Shown here: one piece after another, positions 25,876-34,392 of the stretch
How positions within the stretch are numbered: the stretch's first letter is position 1
Layout of the letters: the number at the start of each line of letters is the position of its first letter
Made by a program: the position numbers and the translations under genes
The notes under the pieces: generated by a model
Told to the model about the DNA's origin: nothing
What the model saw: only the letters and a program-made list of their open reading frames with translations
The model's database searches: none
Source of the DNA: CAYXOX01 sp964466745
GTDB lineage: Bacteria; Pseudomonadota; Alphaproteobacteria; Rhodobacterales; Rhodobacteraceae
Length of the DNA: 64,000 nucleotides
Reading direction: 5' to 3'
Assembly: GCA_964466745.1 (NCBI GenBank)
Contig: CAYXOX010000003.1
Coordinates: forward strand, 7,765-71,764

Positions 25876-26675
25876 GCCCGGGCAGAGCCCGCCGGTAACC
25901 GGAGCGCGCTCATCGCTGCAACCGACGCGGCACTTGCGGCGGCACCCTCGGCGCGGGCGGCCTCGAGCCAGAGCCGGTCCAGCGAATCCACCTCCGCCGG
26001 ATCGAAGCGCTCCGCTTCTTCCCAGTAGCGCCCGGACTCGACGAAATACCCAAGCTCCCGCTCCCGCTCGAGCGCCAGTTCGACGAGGGTGCCACCGGAT
26101 TCGGGGTCGGGCCGGGCAACCGAGGCGAGCGCGTCGTGCGAGGCTGGTGCGAAAAGCAGCCGGCTCTCGCCCGCCGAGAGCCGCACGCAGGCACAGCCGC
26201 GGCGCGCGGCCAGCAGCAGCAGCCGCGCCGATTTCGCCTCGAGGCTCCGCAGGCTCGGATCTGCACGGAGCGGATCCGGCGTGCCGCGCCCGTAGAAATG
26301 GGTGCGCCCGGCCGCCGGGTAGACCATGTCGCAGCCCAAAAAGGCCATCACATCCGGCTTCAGCACCGAGAGCGCCCAGTATCCGGCGCTGAACGCCATC
26401 GTGCCGCCCGCATAAAAGATGCCGCCGAAAACATTGTTTTCTTTTACATACTCCGTCGACCCAACGCAGGTCTGCCCGGGCGCGACGCGGGGTGGAAGCC
26501 GCTCGGGCGGGAAATCGTCGGGCGTGAGGAGGTAGTCCCAGTCATCCCTGACCCGCCAGGCGTTGTTGACGGCCACGATCCGCGGCAACGCGGAGCGCGG
26601 CCAGTCGCGGGCGCGCACCGCGTCGGGCGCGCTGCCGATGACGACCACGATGCGTGGCGAGGGCTGGCTGGTCAT
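25872..26675 (-). CDS. Conserved hypothetical protein
   Basis: A 267-residue soluble protein without signal or membrane segment. The N terminus (IVVVIGSAPDAVRARDWPRS, then AVNNAWRVRDDWDYLL) looks like a Rossmann-type nucleotide-sugar or pterin-binding fold as seen in DUF115/glycosyltransferase-like proteins; this is only a resemblance. A central FLGCDMVYPAAGRTHFYG segment is the best candidate active site. The C-terminal third is helical and Ala-rich. It lies between chrA (convergent, tail overlap) and the flavin reductase gene on its own strand (85 bases away), but no functional link is evident. Confidence 0.65.
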   Translation of the reverse strand: MTSQPSPRIVVVIGSAPDAVRARDWPRSALPRIVAVNNAWRVRDDWDYLLTPDDFPPERLPPRVAPGQTCVGSTEYVKENNVFGGIFYAGGTMAFSAGYWALSVLKPDVMAFLGCDMVYPAAGRTHFYGRGTPDPLRADPSLRSLEAKSARLLLLAARRGCACVRLSAGESRLLFAPASHDALASVARPDPESGGTLVELALERERELGYFVESGRYWEEAERFDPAEVDSLDRLWLEAARAEGAAASAASVAAMSALRLPAGSARA

Positions 26676-26760
26676 CTCGGCGGGCTCTCCTCACCGTTTC
26701 GTGGCCTCCGCGGTGCCGGGCGGCGGAGCCGGAGGTGTACCGCCGGCGGCGCTTAGCATC

Positions 26761-27300
26761 TCAGAGGCTGGCGACAAAGCCCTTCACGAAGGTGTCCACC
26801 GCCTCGAGCGAGGCCTCGTCGGTGAGCGTGCCGTCGTCATCGAAGAGCCCGCGGGCACGGCCGAGCATCAGGCGGCCGTCGAACCAGGGCCGGGTGCCCA
26901 GCGCCCGGAGCACCGGCCACCACGCATCCTGCGCGAGCATGGTGCCATGGGCCATGGGCGAGGCCCCTATCACCGCCACCGGCTTGCCGCGAAAAAGCTC
27001 GGCCGAGGGGCCGCTGGCCACCCAGTCCACCGCGTTCTTGAAGACCCCGGGGATCGAATTGTTGTACTCGGGCGTGGCCAGCAGCAACCCATCGGCCTCC
27101 GCGAGCGCACGCCGCAGCGCGACCACCGCCTCCGGGGTGCCGGCTTCGGCTTCGAGATCCGCGTCGTAGAGCGGGATGCCGGCGATGGAGCCCGTCACCA
27201 GCCGAGCGCCCTCCGGCATCGCGTCCGCTGCCGCGCGCAGGAGGCCGGCATTGAACGATGCCCGCCGAAGGCTGCCCGAAATACCCAGTACCGTCTTCAT
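26761..27300 (-). CDS. NADPH-dependent FMN reductase, ChrR/YieF-like
   Basis: A 179-residue flavodoxin-like protein. FMN-phosphate loop GISGSLRRASFN (6-17), then IPLYDADLEAEAG and TPEYNNSIPGVFKNAVDW, all closely matching ChrR/YieF quinone and chromate reductases. It reduces quinones, azo dyes or chromate by two-electron transfer. Proximity to chrA makes chromate defence the simplest reading. The start is ATG 27300, just before the FMN loop, as normal for the family; a longer in-frame extension upstream has no support. Confidence 0.88.
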   Translation of the reverse strand: MKTVLGISGSLRRASFNAGLLRAAADAMPEGARLVTGSIAGIPLYDADLEAEAGTPEAVVALRRALAEADGLLLATPEYNNSIPGVFKNAVDWVASGPSAELFRGKPVAVIGASPMAHGTMLAQDAWWPVLRALGTRPWFDGRLMLGRARGLFDDDGTLTDEASLEAVDTFVKGFVASL

Positions 27301-27578
27301 CTTTCCCGTCCCCCGTTCGGTCCCCGCGCAAGATGGCGGCCCCGGCGCCGGGGTCAAGCCGAGGCGGCGCGCCGCGCTCCAAATGGCTCCGGCACCGCGC
27401 GCCGTATTCGTGCATGCGCGGGGGCGCACCGGAGCGCAACCGGTCGGGCGGGCAGCCCCGCCCCCGGCCGTATCGGAAGAGCGAGGCCCCGCAGGGAGGC
27501 GGGCTTGCCTCCGGCATCCGCGATCCCGATGATGCGCTGGCCCGCACCGAGCCCAACCACGCTGAGGAGGAACCCCCG
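27301..27578. other. Divergent intergenic gap, no gene seen
   Basis: This is the main part of the 382-base gap between the divergent flavin reductase and BKACE genes. It is GC-rich; I see no convincing promoter hexamers or palindromes. It ends at a strong AGGAGGAA ribosome site that serves a 35-codon reading frame (27579-27686). Confidence 0.4.
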
Positions 27579-27686
27579 ATGGTCCGACCGCTTCCCGCCC
27601 GTCCCGACAGGCGCCGGATAACGGCGCTTCGCGCCGGCCCGTTGACCGTCGCGCCCCGGCCCGGCGCGCGGACGGGCAGGCCATGA
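27579..27686 (+). CDS. Possible 35-residue leader peptide coupled to BKACE
   Basis: ATG 27579 is preceded by a near-perfect Shine-Dalgarno (AGGAGGAA, about 7 bases away). The frame encodes a very Arg/Pro-rich peptide (MVRPLPARPDRRRITALRAG...) and its TGA overlaps the BKACE ATG (ATGA at 27683-27686). The BKACE start itself has only a weak ribosome site. So ribosomes may load here and re-initiate. It could be a chance frame; no homology is known to me. Confidence 0.35.
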   Translation: MVRPLPARPDRRRITALRAGPLTVAPRPGARTGRP

Positions 27687-28537
27687 CCGCCGCCGAAGGC
27701 AAGCCCTGCATCATCTGCGTCGCGATCACCGGTTCGGTCGCCCGCAAGCGCGACAATCCGGCGGTGCCGATCACCGTTTCCGAACAGGTGGAGAGCACGC
27801 ACGAGGCTTTCGAGGCGGGCGCGTCGATCCTGCACGCCCATGTGCGCAACGACGACGAGAGCCCGAGCTCGGACCCGGGGAAGTTCGCTCGGCTGAAGGA
27901 AAGCGTGGAGGCGCACTGCCCCGGCATGATCGTGCAGTTTTCCACCGGGGGGCGTTCGGGCGCGGGGCACGAGCGCGGCGGCATGCTGCCCCTGCGCCCC
28001 GACATGGCTTCGCTCACGGTCGGCTCCAACAACTTCCCCACCCGGGTCTACGAGAACCCGCCGGACCTCGTGGACTGGCTTGCCGGCGAGATGATCGCCC
28101 ATGACGTGAAGCCCGAGATCGAGGCCTTCGACCTCTCCCACATCTTCCAGGCCGCAAGGATGCATGCCGACGGCCGCATCCGGGAGCGGCCCTATGTGCA
28201 GTTCGTGATGGGCGTGAAGAATTCGATGCCCGTCGACCGGGAGGTGTTCGATTTCTACCTGCGCACGGTGCACAGGCTCTTCGGGGAGGATGCTCCGTGG
28301 TGCGCGGCCGGGATCGGGGCCAACCAGATCGTCCTCAACGAGTGGGCCATCGCCGCGGGCGGCCACGCCCGCACGGGGCTGGAAGACAACGTGCGCCTCG
28401 ACAAGGCCACCCTCGCGCCCTCGAATGCAGCGCTCGTGCGCCGTGCCGCCGAGATCTGCGAGGCCCACGGCCGCCCCGTGGCAAGCTGGCGCGAGGCGCG
28501 CGCCATTCTGGGCCTGCGGATGCCCGAGGCCGCCTGA
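27683..28537 (+). CDS. Beta-keto acid cleavage enzyme (BKACE, DUF849)
   Basis: A 284-residue TIM-barrel enzyme of the BKACE family (Kce-like). It starts with the conserved CVAITGSVARKRDNPAVPIT region. Zinc ligands His51 and His53 are in LHAHVRNDD, and VQFSTGGRSG and FVMGVKNSMP follow. Family members condense a beta-keto acid with acetyl-CoA and cleave it to acetoacetate plus a new CoA ester. It sits at the left edge of a sugar-acid locus, so its keto-acid substrate may be generated there. That link is inference, as the next gene is on the opposite strand. Confidence 0.9.
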   Translation: MTAAEGKPCIICVAITGSVARKRDNPAVPITVSEQVESTHEAFEAGASILHAHVRNDDESPSSDPGKFARLKESVEAHCPGMIVQFSTGGRSGAGHERGGMLPLRPDMASLTVGSNNFPTRVYENPPDLVDWLAGEMIAHDVKPEIEAFDLSHIFQAARMHADGRIRERPYVQFVMGVKNSMPVDREVFDFYLRTVHRLFGEDAPWCAAGIGANQIVLNEWAIAAGGHARTGLEDNVRLDKATLAPSNAALVRRAAEICEAHGRPVASWREARAILGLRMPEAA

Positions 28538-28660
28538 CCGGGGGCCGCGGCGCGTCTGCACGCGCCCGGGCGGGCCCGGTGCCGGCACGCGCGCCGCCCT
28601 GCCCTCCGCGCGCCGGTAGGGAGGGGCAGCGGCGCGCAGGGGGCGGCTCCGCCGACCCGC

Positions 28661-29653
28661 TCAGGATGCGTTGCGCACGCGCAACTGATCGAAGGCCACC
28701 GCAGCGATCAGGACCGCGCCGCGGGTGATCTCCTGCCAGAAGCTGGAGACGTTCATGAGCGTCAGCCCGTTGTTCAGCGTGCCGAGAATCAGAACGGCGA
28801 GCACGGTGCCCCATACCGAGCCGCGCCCGCCGTAGAGGCTGGTGCCCCCGAGGATGATCGCCGCGATCACGGTGAGCAGCTGCGAGCCCGCCGCGGTGGG
28901 CGCCGCCGCGCCGAGCATGGCCGCGAGCACCACCCCCGCGAAGGCCCCTACCGCGCCCGAGAGCATGTAGAGCACGAGCTGAACCCGGTCGACGTTGATG
29001 CCCATGAGCCTGCTGGCGTCCGGATTGCCGCCGGCGGCGTAGATCTCGCGCCCGAAGCGCGTGCGGCTCATCACCCACCACATGAAGAGGGCGAAGAGGC
29101 TCATCACGATCAGCGGCACGGGGATTCCCATCACGCGGCCCGAGCCGAGCCAGTTGAACCCGTCAACGATCAGGGGCTTGCTGAGCCCACCGGTGAGCAC
29201 GAGGGCGGCGCCGCTGTAGATACTCATGGTCCCAAGCGTCACGATCAGCGGGTTGAGCCGCAGCCGCGTGGCGAGCATGCCGTTGAACCCGCCCAGCGAC
29301 ATCCCGATCACGATGGCCAGGGCGCAGGCCAGCCAGATGTCGATGCCGGCCGAATAAAGCAGCGAGACGGTCACGCCCGAGAGCCCGGCGATGGCGGCCA
29401 CCGAGAGATCGAGCCCGCCGGCCACGATCAGCGGCGTGCCCGCGATGGCCATGAGCCCGATGACCGACATGTTCGAGCCGATCGACATCAGGTTGCGCGT
29501 CTGCAGGAAGAACGGCGACAGCAGGCTGAAGGCGATGAAGACGATCACGTAGAAAATGGCGAGCACCGCGACGCCCGCCCATTCCTTGCCCAGAAGCGCG
29601 CGCAGCGCCGACTGGTTGTTCGGCGCCTGCGCCGCCGCATCCTGCTGTGTCAT
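28661..29653 (-). CDS. Ribose/rhamnose-type ABC permease (RbsC family)
   Basis: A 330-residue protein of the BPD_transp_2 family with about 8-10 hydrophobic helices. Signature features are AGTPLIVAGGLDLSVAAIAGL, NPLIVTLGTMSIYSGAA and IYAAGGNPDASRLMGINVDR. It is the only permease for the SBP (31638) and RbsA-like ATPase (32871), which lie on the other strand beyond the regulator. The ATG at 29653 has GAGGGAGA upstream. It ends in a 123-base convergent gap with no clear terminator. Confidence 0.9.
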   Translation of the reverse strand: MTQQDAAAQAPNNQSALRALLGKEWAGVAVLAIFYVIVFIAFSLLSPFFLQTRNLMSIGSNMSVIGLMAIAGTPLIVAGGLDLSVAAIAGLSGVTVSLLYSAGIDIWLACALAIVIGMSLGGFNGMLATRLRLNPLIVTLGTMSIYSGAALVLTGGLSKPLIVDGFNWLGSGRVMGIPVPLIVMSLFALFMWWVMSRTRFGREIYAAGGNPDASRLMGINVDRVQLVLYMLSGAVGAFAGVVLAAMLGAAAPTAAGSQLLTVIAAIILGGTSLYGGRGSVWGTVLAVLILGTLNNGLTLMNVSSFWQEITRGAVLIAAVAFDQLRVRNAS

Positions 29654-29697
29654 CCGGCTCTCCCTCGGGCAGTCGAAGATTTCTCCCGCTCGGAGCT

Positions 29698-29745
29698 TGA
29701 CTACCAAGCCCGTCGCCGACTAGTCAATAAGTGGTCAGGCCACTT
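29698..29745. promoter_or_regulatory. GntR (FadR-type) operator and divergent promoter
   Basis: A perfect inverted repeat AAGTGG-N5-CCACTT lies at 29729-29745. Its core TGGTCAGGCCA closely matches the TGGTCNGACCA-type site typical of the FadR/FCD branch. On the minus strand a TTGACT -35 (29722-29727), an 18-base spacer and a TAGTCA -10 (29698-29703) sit just downstream. The site is between the permease gene and the GntR gene that probably binds it. A perfect GACTAGTC palindrome adjoins at 29718-29725. Confidence 0.6.
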
Positions 29746-29794
29746 GGTCACTTGGTGATTGCCAGGTGTGAGCGAGGGGCCGCGGACAGGCGCG

Positions 29795-30628
29795 ATGGAC
29801 ACAAGGGGAGGTGTGACCATTCTCGGCGACAGCGACATCAGGCCGATAGCCAAGACGGGCGCCTCGGACTTGCTCGTCGAGCAGATCCTTGGCTTCGTGA
29901 AGGCCGGCCGCCTGAAACCCGGCGACAAGCTGCCCTCCGAACGCGACCTCGCCGAACGGTTCGAGGTCAGCCGCCCAACGGTGCGCGAAGCGATGCGGGC
30001 GCTTTCGGTGCTGGGCATCGTGGAGATCCGACACGGCGGCGGCGCCTTCGTCACCGCGCTGCGCGCCACCGAGCTGCTCGGACCGCTCAACTTCTTCCTG
30101 TCGCTCTCGGAAGTCTCCATCGAGAAACTCTACGAGGCGCGGCGGCTCATCGAGGGCGAGATCTGTGCCCTTGCCGCCTCGCGGGTGGATGCCGCCTTCT
30201 GCGCGGAGCTGGAGGCGATGATCGAGAAACAGGAGGTCGTGAAAGAGAATGTGGACGCCTATCTCGCGATCGACAGCCGCTTCCACGAGCGCCTCGCCGA
30301 GGCGTCGGGCAATCCGTTCCTGGCCCGTGCGGCCCAGAGCCTCAACGTGCTCGGCATCGAGTTCCGCCGCGCCTCGGCGGTAACGGGTCAGGCCCAGTCG
30401 CGTTCCATCGCAGACCACCGCCGGATCCTGGCCGCTCTGCGCGCGGGCGATGTCGCCGGTTCCCGCGCGGCGATGGAGGCGCATATGGAGCAGGTGTTCT
30501 CGACCACCCGCCGCGCGCTCGACAGGGCCGCTGTCCAGCGTGCGGAAGCCGAGGCCCCGGCCGCACCCGCCCCCGGCGTGGCCGGCACGCAACGCCCCGC
30601 CGCCCCGCCGCCGGCAAGGGAGGCCTGA
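29795..30628 (+). CDS. GntR-family regulator, FadR/FCD subfamily
   Basis: About 277 residues. The winged HTH (GRLKPGDKLPSERDLAERF and SRPTVREAMRALSVLG) is followed by an all-helical FCD ligand domain, with Asp/His metal-ligand-like residues in YLAIDSRFHERLAE and ADHRRILAALRAGD. The tail is Ala/Pro-rich. FCD regulators bind sugar acids or other carboxylates. It lies divergent to the permease gene and at the head of the plus-strand catabolic operon. The start is uncertain: ATG 29795, GTG 29813 (AGGGGAGG close upstream) or TTG 29759. Confidence 0.88.
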   Translation: MDTRGGVTILGDSDIRPIAKTGASDLLVEQILGFVKAGRLKPGDKLPSERDLAERFEVSRPTVREAMRALSVLGIVEIRHGGGAFVTALRATELLGPLNFFLSLSEVSIEKLYEARRLIEGEICALAASRVDAAFCAELEAMIEKQEVVKENVDAYLAIDSRFHERLAEASGNPFLARAAQSLNVLGIEFRRASAVTGQAQSRSIADHRRILAALRAGDVAGSRAAMEAHMEQVFSTTRRALDRAAVQRAEAEAPAAPAPGVAGTQRPAAPPPAREA

Positions 30629-30631
30629 GTG

Positions 30632-31588
30632 ATGCCGACCGTGGTGGTGACCGATTCGACCTTCCCGGACGTGGCGCAGGAACGGGCCGCGGCCGAGGCG
30701 CAGGGCTGCGCCTTCAGCGCCCACCAGTGCCGGAGCGCCGAGGAAGTGGCCGAGGCGATGGACGGTGCCACGGTGGCCGCGGTGCAGTTCGCTCCCGTCA
30801 CCCGCGAGGCCATCGCCCGCCTCGCGCCGGGGGCTGCCATCATCCGCTACGGCATCGGCTACGACAACATCGATATCGCCGCCGCCCGGGAGCTCGGCGT
30901 GCCCGTCGGCTACGTGCCCGACTACTGCACCGAGGAGGTCGCCGAGCACACCTGCGCCAGCCTGCTGGCGCTGCTGCGCAAGCTGCCCGCGCTCGATGCC
31001 TCGGTGCGGGCGGGCCGATGGGAGGCCGTGGCCGTCGCCCGCCCCGTCAAGCCCTTCGCCGAAACGCTGGTGGGCTTTTTCGGCTTCGGGCAGATCGGCC
31101 GCGCGGTCCACGCCCGCCTTGCGGGCTTCGGCTTCCGGTTCGCCGTGTCCGACCCGGCGCTCGATGCCGAGGCCGCCGCGGCGCTGGCGCTCGAACGGCT
31201 GGATGCCGCGGCGCTCTTCGAGCGCTGCGACGCGGTGTGCCTGCATGCCCCGGCCAACGCGCACACGAACGGCATCATCAACGCAACGACGCTGGCGGCC
31301 ATGCCGTGCCACGCCGTGATCGTGAACGCAGCCCGCGGTTCGCTGGTCGACGAAGCCTCCCTCGCGGCGGCGCTCGAAGCCGGCGAGATCGGCGGCGCGG
31401 CGCTGGACGTCTTCACGACGGAACCGTTGCCGGCCGACTCGCCCCTGCGGGGCGCACCCAACCTCATGCTGTCGCCCCACGCGGCCTGGTACTCGGAGGC
31501 CGCGATCGGCCGCCTGCAGGGCCTCGTGGCCGACGACATAACTCGCCACCTGGCGGGCAAGGCCCTTCGCAAACCGGTGCCAGGCTGA
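30632..31588 (+). CDS. D-isomer-specific 2-hydroxyacid dehydrogenase
   Basis: About 318 residues, NAD-dependent. The cofactor motif is GFFGFGQIGRAVHARLAGFG and the catalytic triad is visible: Arg in VNAARGSLVDE, Glu in LDVFTTEPLP, and His in LSPHAAWYSE. It oxidises or reduces a C2-hydroxy/keto acid and may act on an intermediate of the imported sugar. AGGGAGG lies 8 bases before ATG 30632 (GTG 30629 is also possible), almost touching the GntR stop. Substrate is not deducible; phosphoglycerate- or glyoxylate-type specificities are alternatives. Confidence 0.88.
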   Translation: MPTVVVTDSTFPDVAQERAAAEAQGCAFSAHQCRSAEEVAEAMDGATVAAVQFAPVTREAIARLAPGAAIIRYGIGYDNIDIAAARELGVPVGYVPDYCTEEVAEHTCASLLALLRKLPALDASVRAGRWEAVAVARPVKPFAETLVGFFGFGQIGRAVHARLAGFGFRFAVSDPALDAEAAAALALERLDAAALFERCDAVCLHAPANAHTNGIINATTLAAMPCHAVIVNAARGSLVDEASLAAALEAGEIGGAALDVFTTEPLPADSPLRGAPNLMLSPHAAWYSEAAIGRLQGLVADDITRHLAGKALRKPVPG

Positions 31589-31637
31589 GGCCACGCCGGA
31601 GGGAGGAGAAAACGAAATGGATCGACAGGAGGACAAG

Positions 31638-32792
31638 ATGACATTTCGGACACTGCTGGCCCTCGGGGCCTCGCTCATCGCCACCCAGGCCGCCGCGGTC
31701 GAACCCGCCGACCTTCAGGGCCAGCGTCTGAGCGACGCCGAGTTCGCCGAACTCGTCGCCGCCGCGCGCGAGGCCAACCCGCCCCGCAACGGCGACAACT
31801 ACGTGATCGGCTTCGCCAACCTCGGCCGCAACGCGCCCTTCTTCCTGCTCGTCGAGAACGGCATCCTCGCGAATGCCGAGGATGCCGGCGTCGACGTGCT
31901 CGTCACCGACAACGCCTTCGATGGCGCCACGGCGCTCGCCAACGCCGACAGCTACATCCAGCGCAATGTCGACTACGTGATCGAGTTCCAGACGGATGCG
32001 AACTTCGGCCCCGTCATCATGCAGCGCTTCGGCGCGGAGGACATTCCCGTCATCGCCATCGACATCCCGATGCCGGGCGCGACCTTCATGGGCGCCAACA
32101 ACCCGCGTTCGGGCTTCATGGGCGGCGCCTATCTCGGCCAGAGTGCGCGCGAGAAATGGGGCGACGACGCGGTGATGAGCGGCTACCTCGTGGTGGGCGA
32201 GCTTCCGCAATCGGGCGCGATCCCTGCCATGCGGACCGACGGCCAGGTGGCGGGCTTCCTCGCCGAGTATCCCGACTTCCCCGAGGACCGCGTCATCAAG
32301 ATCGACACCAAGGGCACGCTCGAGGAAGGCTTCCGGGTGATGAGCGATCTCATCGGCCGCATTCCCGAGGACGCACCGATCCTCGGCCTCGCGATCAACG
32401 ACCAGTCCATCGTCGGCATGCTCCGCGCCGTCGAGCAGGCCGGCCGCATCGACAACGCGCTCTTCGTGGGCATGGGCGCCGACGAGGGCGCCACCATGGC
32501 CGAGGAGGAAAGCTTCATCGCCTCGGTGGGCTACTTCCCGGAGAACTACGGCAACTACCTCGTGCCCATGGCGCTGATGGAGCTCGGCGGGCAGGACCTT
32601 CCGCCGGCGGTGCTCGTCAACCACACCATGGTGACGCGCGGGACCGTCTGCGAGTTCTACCCCGAGGTGCCCTGTGCAGATGTCGACGAGTTGACGCTGG
32701 ACTTCCCGCAGGAGGCGTTCGACGCGCACCTCGCGGCGCAGGCCGAGAACCCCGATCTCGCGGATTACCAGGACCTGATCCCGTCCAACTGA
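31638..32792 (+). CDS. Sugar ABC importer SBP (Peripla_BP_4, RbsB-type)
   Basis: A 384-residue periplasmic protein, signal peptide about 1-20 (ending TQAAAVEP). Sugar-binding class features are VIGFANLGRNAPFFLLVENG, then DNAFDGATALANADSYIQRN and IDIPMPGATFMGANN. It feeds the permease at 28661 and the ATPase at 32871. ATG 31638 with CAGGAGG five bases upstream is clearly the start, not the ATG 21 bases earlier. A perfect 12-bp hairpin follows its stop. Rhamnose-like sugars are suggested by the mutarotase in the operon. Confidence 0.9.
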   Translation: MTFRTLLALGASLIATQAAAVEPADLQGQRLSDAEFAELVAAAREANPPRNGDNYVIGFANLGRNAPFFLLVENGILANAEDAGVDVLVTDNAFDGATALANADSYIQRNVDYVIEFQTDANFGPVIMQRFGAEDIPVIAIDIPMPGATFMGANNPRSGFMGGAYLGQSAREKWGDDAVMSGYLVVGELPQSGAIPAMRTDGQVAGFLAEYPDFPEDRVIKIDTKGTLEEGFRVMSDLIGRIPEDAPILGLAINDQSIVGMLRAVEQAGRIDNALFVGMGADEGATMAEEESFIASVGYFPENYGNYLVPMALMELGGQDLPPAVLVNHTMVTRGTVCEFYPEVPCADVDELTLDFPQEAFDAHLAAQAENPDLADYQDLIPSN

Positions 32793-32804
32793 CGGCGGCG
32801 AGAC

Positions 32805-32833
32805 GGCACGCCCGGCCAGGCGCCGGGCGTGCC
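32805..32833 (+). terminator. Perfect 12-bp intercistronic hairpin after SBP gene
   Basis: GGCACGCCCGGC pairs exactly with GCCGGGCGTGCC around a 5-base loop, 12 bases after the SBP stop. There is no U-tract. It likely protects the SBP message or partly terminates before the ATPase gene. Confidence 0.65.
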
Positions 32834-32870
32834 CCACGGCAGCAAGGCACACCGGCGCAGGGAGGGCGCG

Positions 32871-34373
32871 ATGCTGCTCGAAATGAAGGGGATCACCAAG
32901 GTCTTCGGCCCCTCGCGGGTCCTCGACGAGGTGCATCTCGACCTCGAGGAAGGCGAGATCGTCGCCCTGCTCGGCGCGAACGGTGCCGGCAAGTCCACCC
33001 TCATGAAGATCATGACGGGAATATACTCCCGCGATGCGGGCACGCTGCGCGTCGCCGGCTCCGAAGTGGACATCCGCACCCCCTCCGACGCGATGGCGCT
33101 GGGCATACGCCTCGTGCCGCAAGAGCTTCAGGTGCTGCCCGATCTCAGCGTGGCCGAGAACATCTTCCTCGGAACGTTGCCCACGCGGGGCCGCTCGCCC
33201 CTGGCCACCGTGGACCGCGGCGCACTCCAGGAGCGTTCCCGCGCGATCCTTGCACGGCTCGGCATCACCGACATGGACGTCACCCGCCGCCTCGGGCGCT
33301 TCTCGGTGTCCGAGCAGCGCCTCGTAGAGATCGCACGCGCGCTCGCCGGCGAGGCGCGGATTCTCGTGCTCGACGAGCCCACGGCCTCGCTTTCGGCGCC
33401 CGAGAAGGCGCGGCTCTTCGAGATCCTGCGCCGGCTCAAGGCCCGCGGCGTCTCCATCATCTTCATCTCTCACTTCCTCGACGAGGTGTTCGAGATCTGC
33501 GACCGCATCGAGGTGCTGCGCGACGGCCGCAACGCCGGCGATTTCGTGACGGAAGAAACATCCCACCACGCGGTGCTCACCGCGATGCTGGGCCGCGAAC
33601 TCACCGACCTCTTTCCCGAGCGAACCGGCCGCTTCGGCGAGGTGATCTTCGAGGCCGAGGCGCTGGGCGCCCCGCCCCGCGTGCACGACGTGGCCTTCAA
33701 GGTCAGGTCGGGCGAGATCCACGGGATATTCGGGCTGATCGGCTCGGGCATCGAGGAAGTGGGCAAGCTGCTTTTCGCGGTGCACAAGGTGGACCGCGGC
33801 GCGCTCCGGCTCGCGGGAAAGCCCTTCGCGCCGTCCAGCGTGTCCGCCGCGATCGCGGCCGGGGTGGGCTTTGTCTCGGCCGAACGAAAATCCGAGGGCA
33901 TCGTGCCCGAGCTGCCGCTCGCCGACAACTTCACCCTTCCCTTCCTCGAACGCCACAGCGCCGCCCAGATCATCCGCCCCGCCTCGCAGCGCAGCTTCTC
34001 GAACCGCTGGATCGAGGCGTTGGGCGTGCGCACGACGGGAGCGGAGCAGAAGATCTCGGGGCTGTCGGGCGGCAACCAGCAGAAGGTGTGCATCGGCCGC
34101 TGGCTGGTGGAGGGCCTGCGCGTGCTGATCCTCGAGGAGCCCACCCGCGGCGTCGATCTCGGCGCGCGCCGGGACATTTACGCCCACCTGCGCCGGCTGG
34201 CCGACGAAGGCCTCGCCGTGATCGTGCTGTCGTCGGACGCCGAGGAGATCGGCGGGCTCGCCGACCGCTCGACCGTGCTGATCGACGGCACCGTCGCCAA
34301 GCGCTTCGACGCGCCCGTGGATGCCCAGACCCTCATGGCCACCGCCACCCGCGAGGTGGCCGCGGCCTCATGA
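32871..34373 (+). CDS. RbsA-type sugar ABC importer ATPase (two NBDs)
   Basis: A 500-residue tandem ATPase. NBD1 has Walker A GANGAGKS (35-42), Walker B ILVLDEPTASLS and an H-loop in FISHFLDEVF; its signature SVSEQRLVEIARAL is the divergent form usual in RbsA. NBD2 has a degenerate Walker A (FGLIGSGIEE) and a canonical LSGGNQQKVCIGRWL, also family-typical. It energises the permease encoded on the other strand at 28661. AGGGAGG precedes ATG 32871. Confidence 0.92.
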   Translation: MLLEMKGITKVFGPSRVLDEVHLDLEEGEIVALLGANGAGKSTLMKIMTGIYSRDAGTLRVAGSEVDIRTPSDAMALGIRLVPQELQVLPDLSVAENIFLGTLPTRGRSPLATVDRGALQERSRAILARLGITDMDVTRRLGRFSVSEQRLVEIARALAGEARILVLDEPTASLSAPEKARLFEILRRLKARGVSIIFISHFLDEVFEICDRIEVLRDGRNAGDFVTEETSHHAVLTAMLGRELTDLFPERTGRFGEVIFEAEALGAPPRVHDVAFKVRSGEIHGIFGLIGSGIEEVGKLLFAVHKVDRGALRLAGKPFAPSSVSAAIAAGVGFVSAERKSEGIVPELPLADNFTLPFLERHSAAQIIRPASQRSFSNRWIEALGVRTTGAEQKISGLSGGNQQKVCIGRWLVEGLRVLILEEPTRGVDLGARRDIYAHLRRLADEGLAVIVLSSDAEEIGGLADRSTVLIDGTVAKRFDAPVDAQTLMATATREVAAAS

Positions 34374-34392
34374 AAAACAGGGAGAACTCGCC

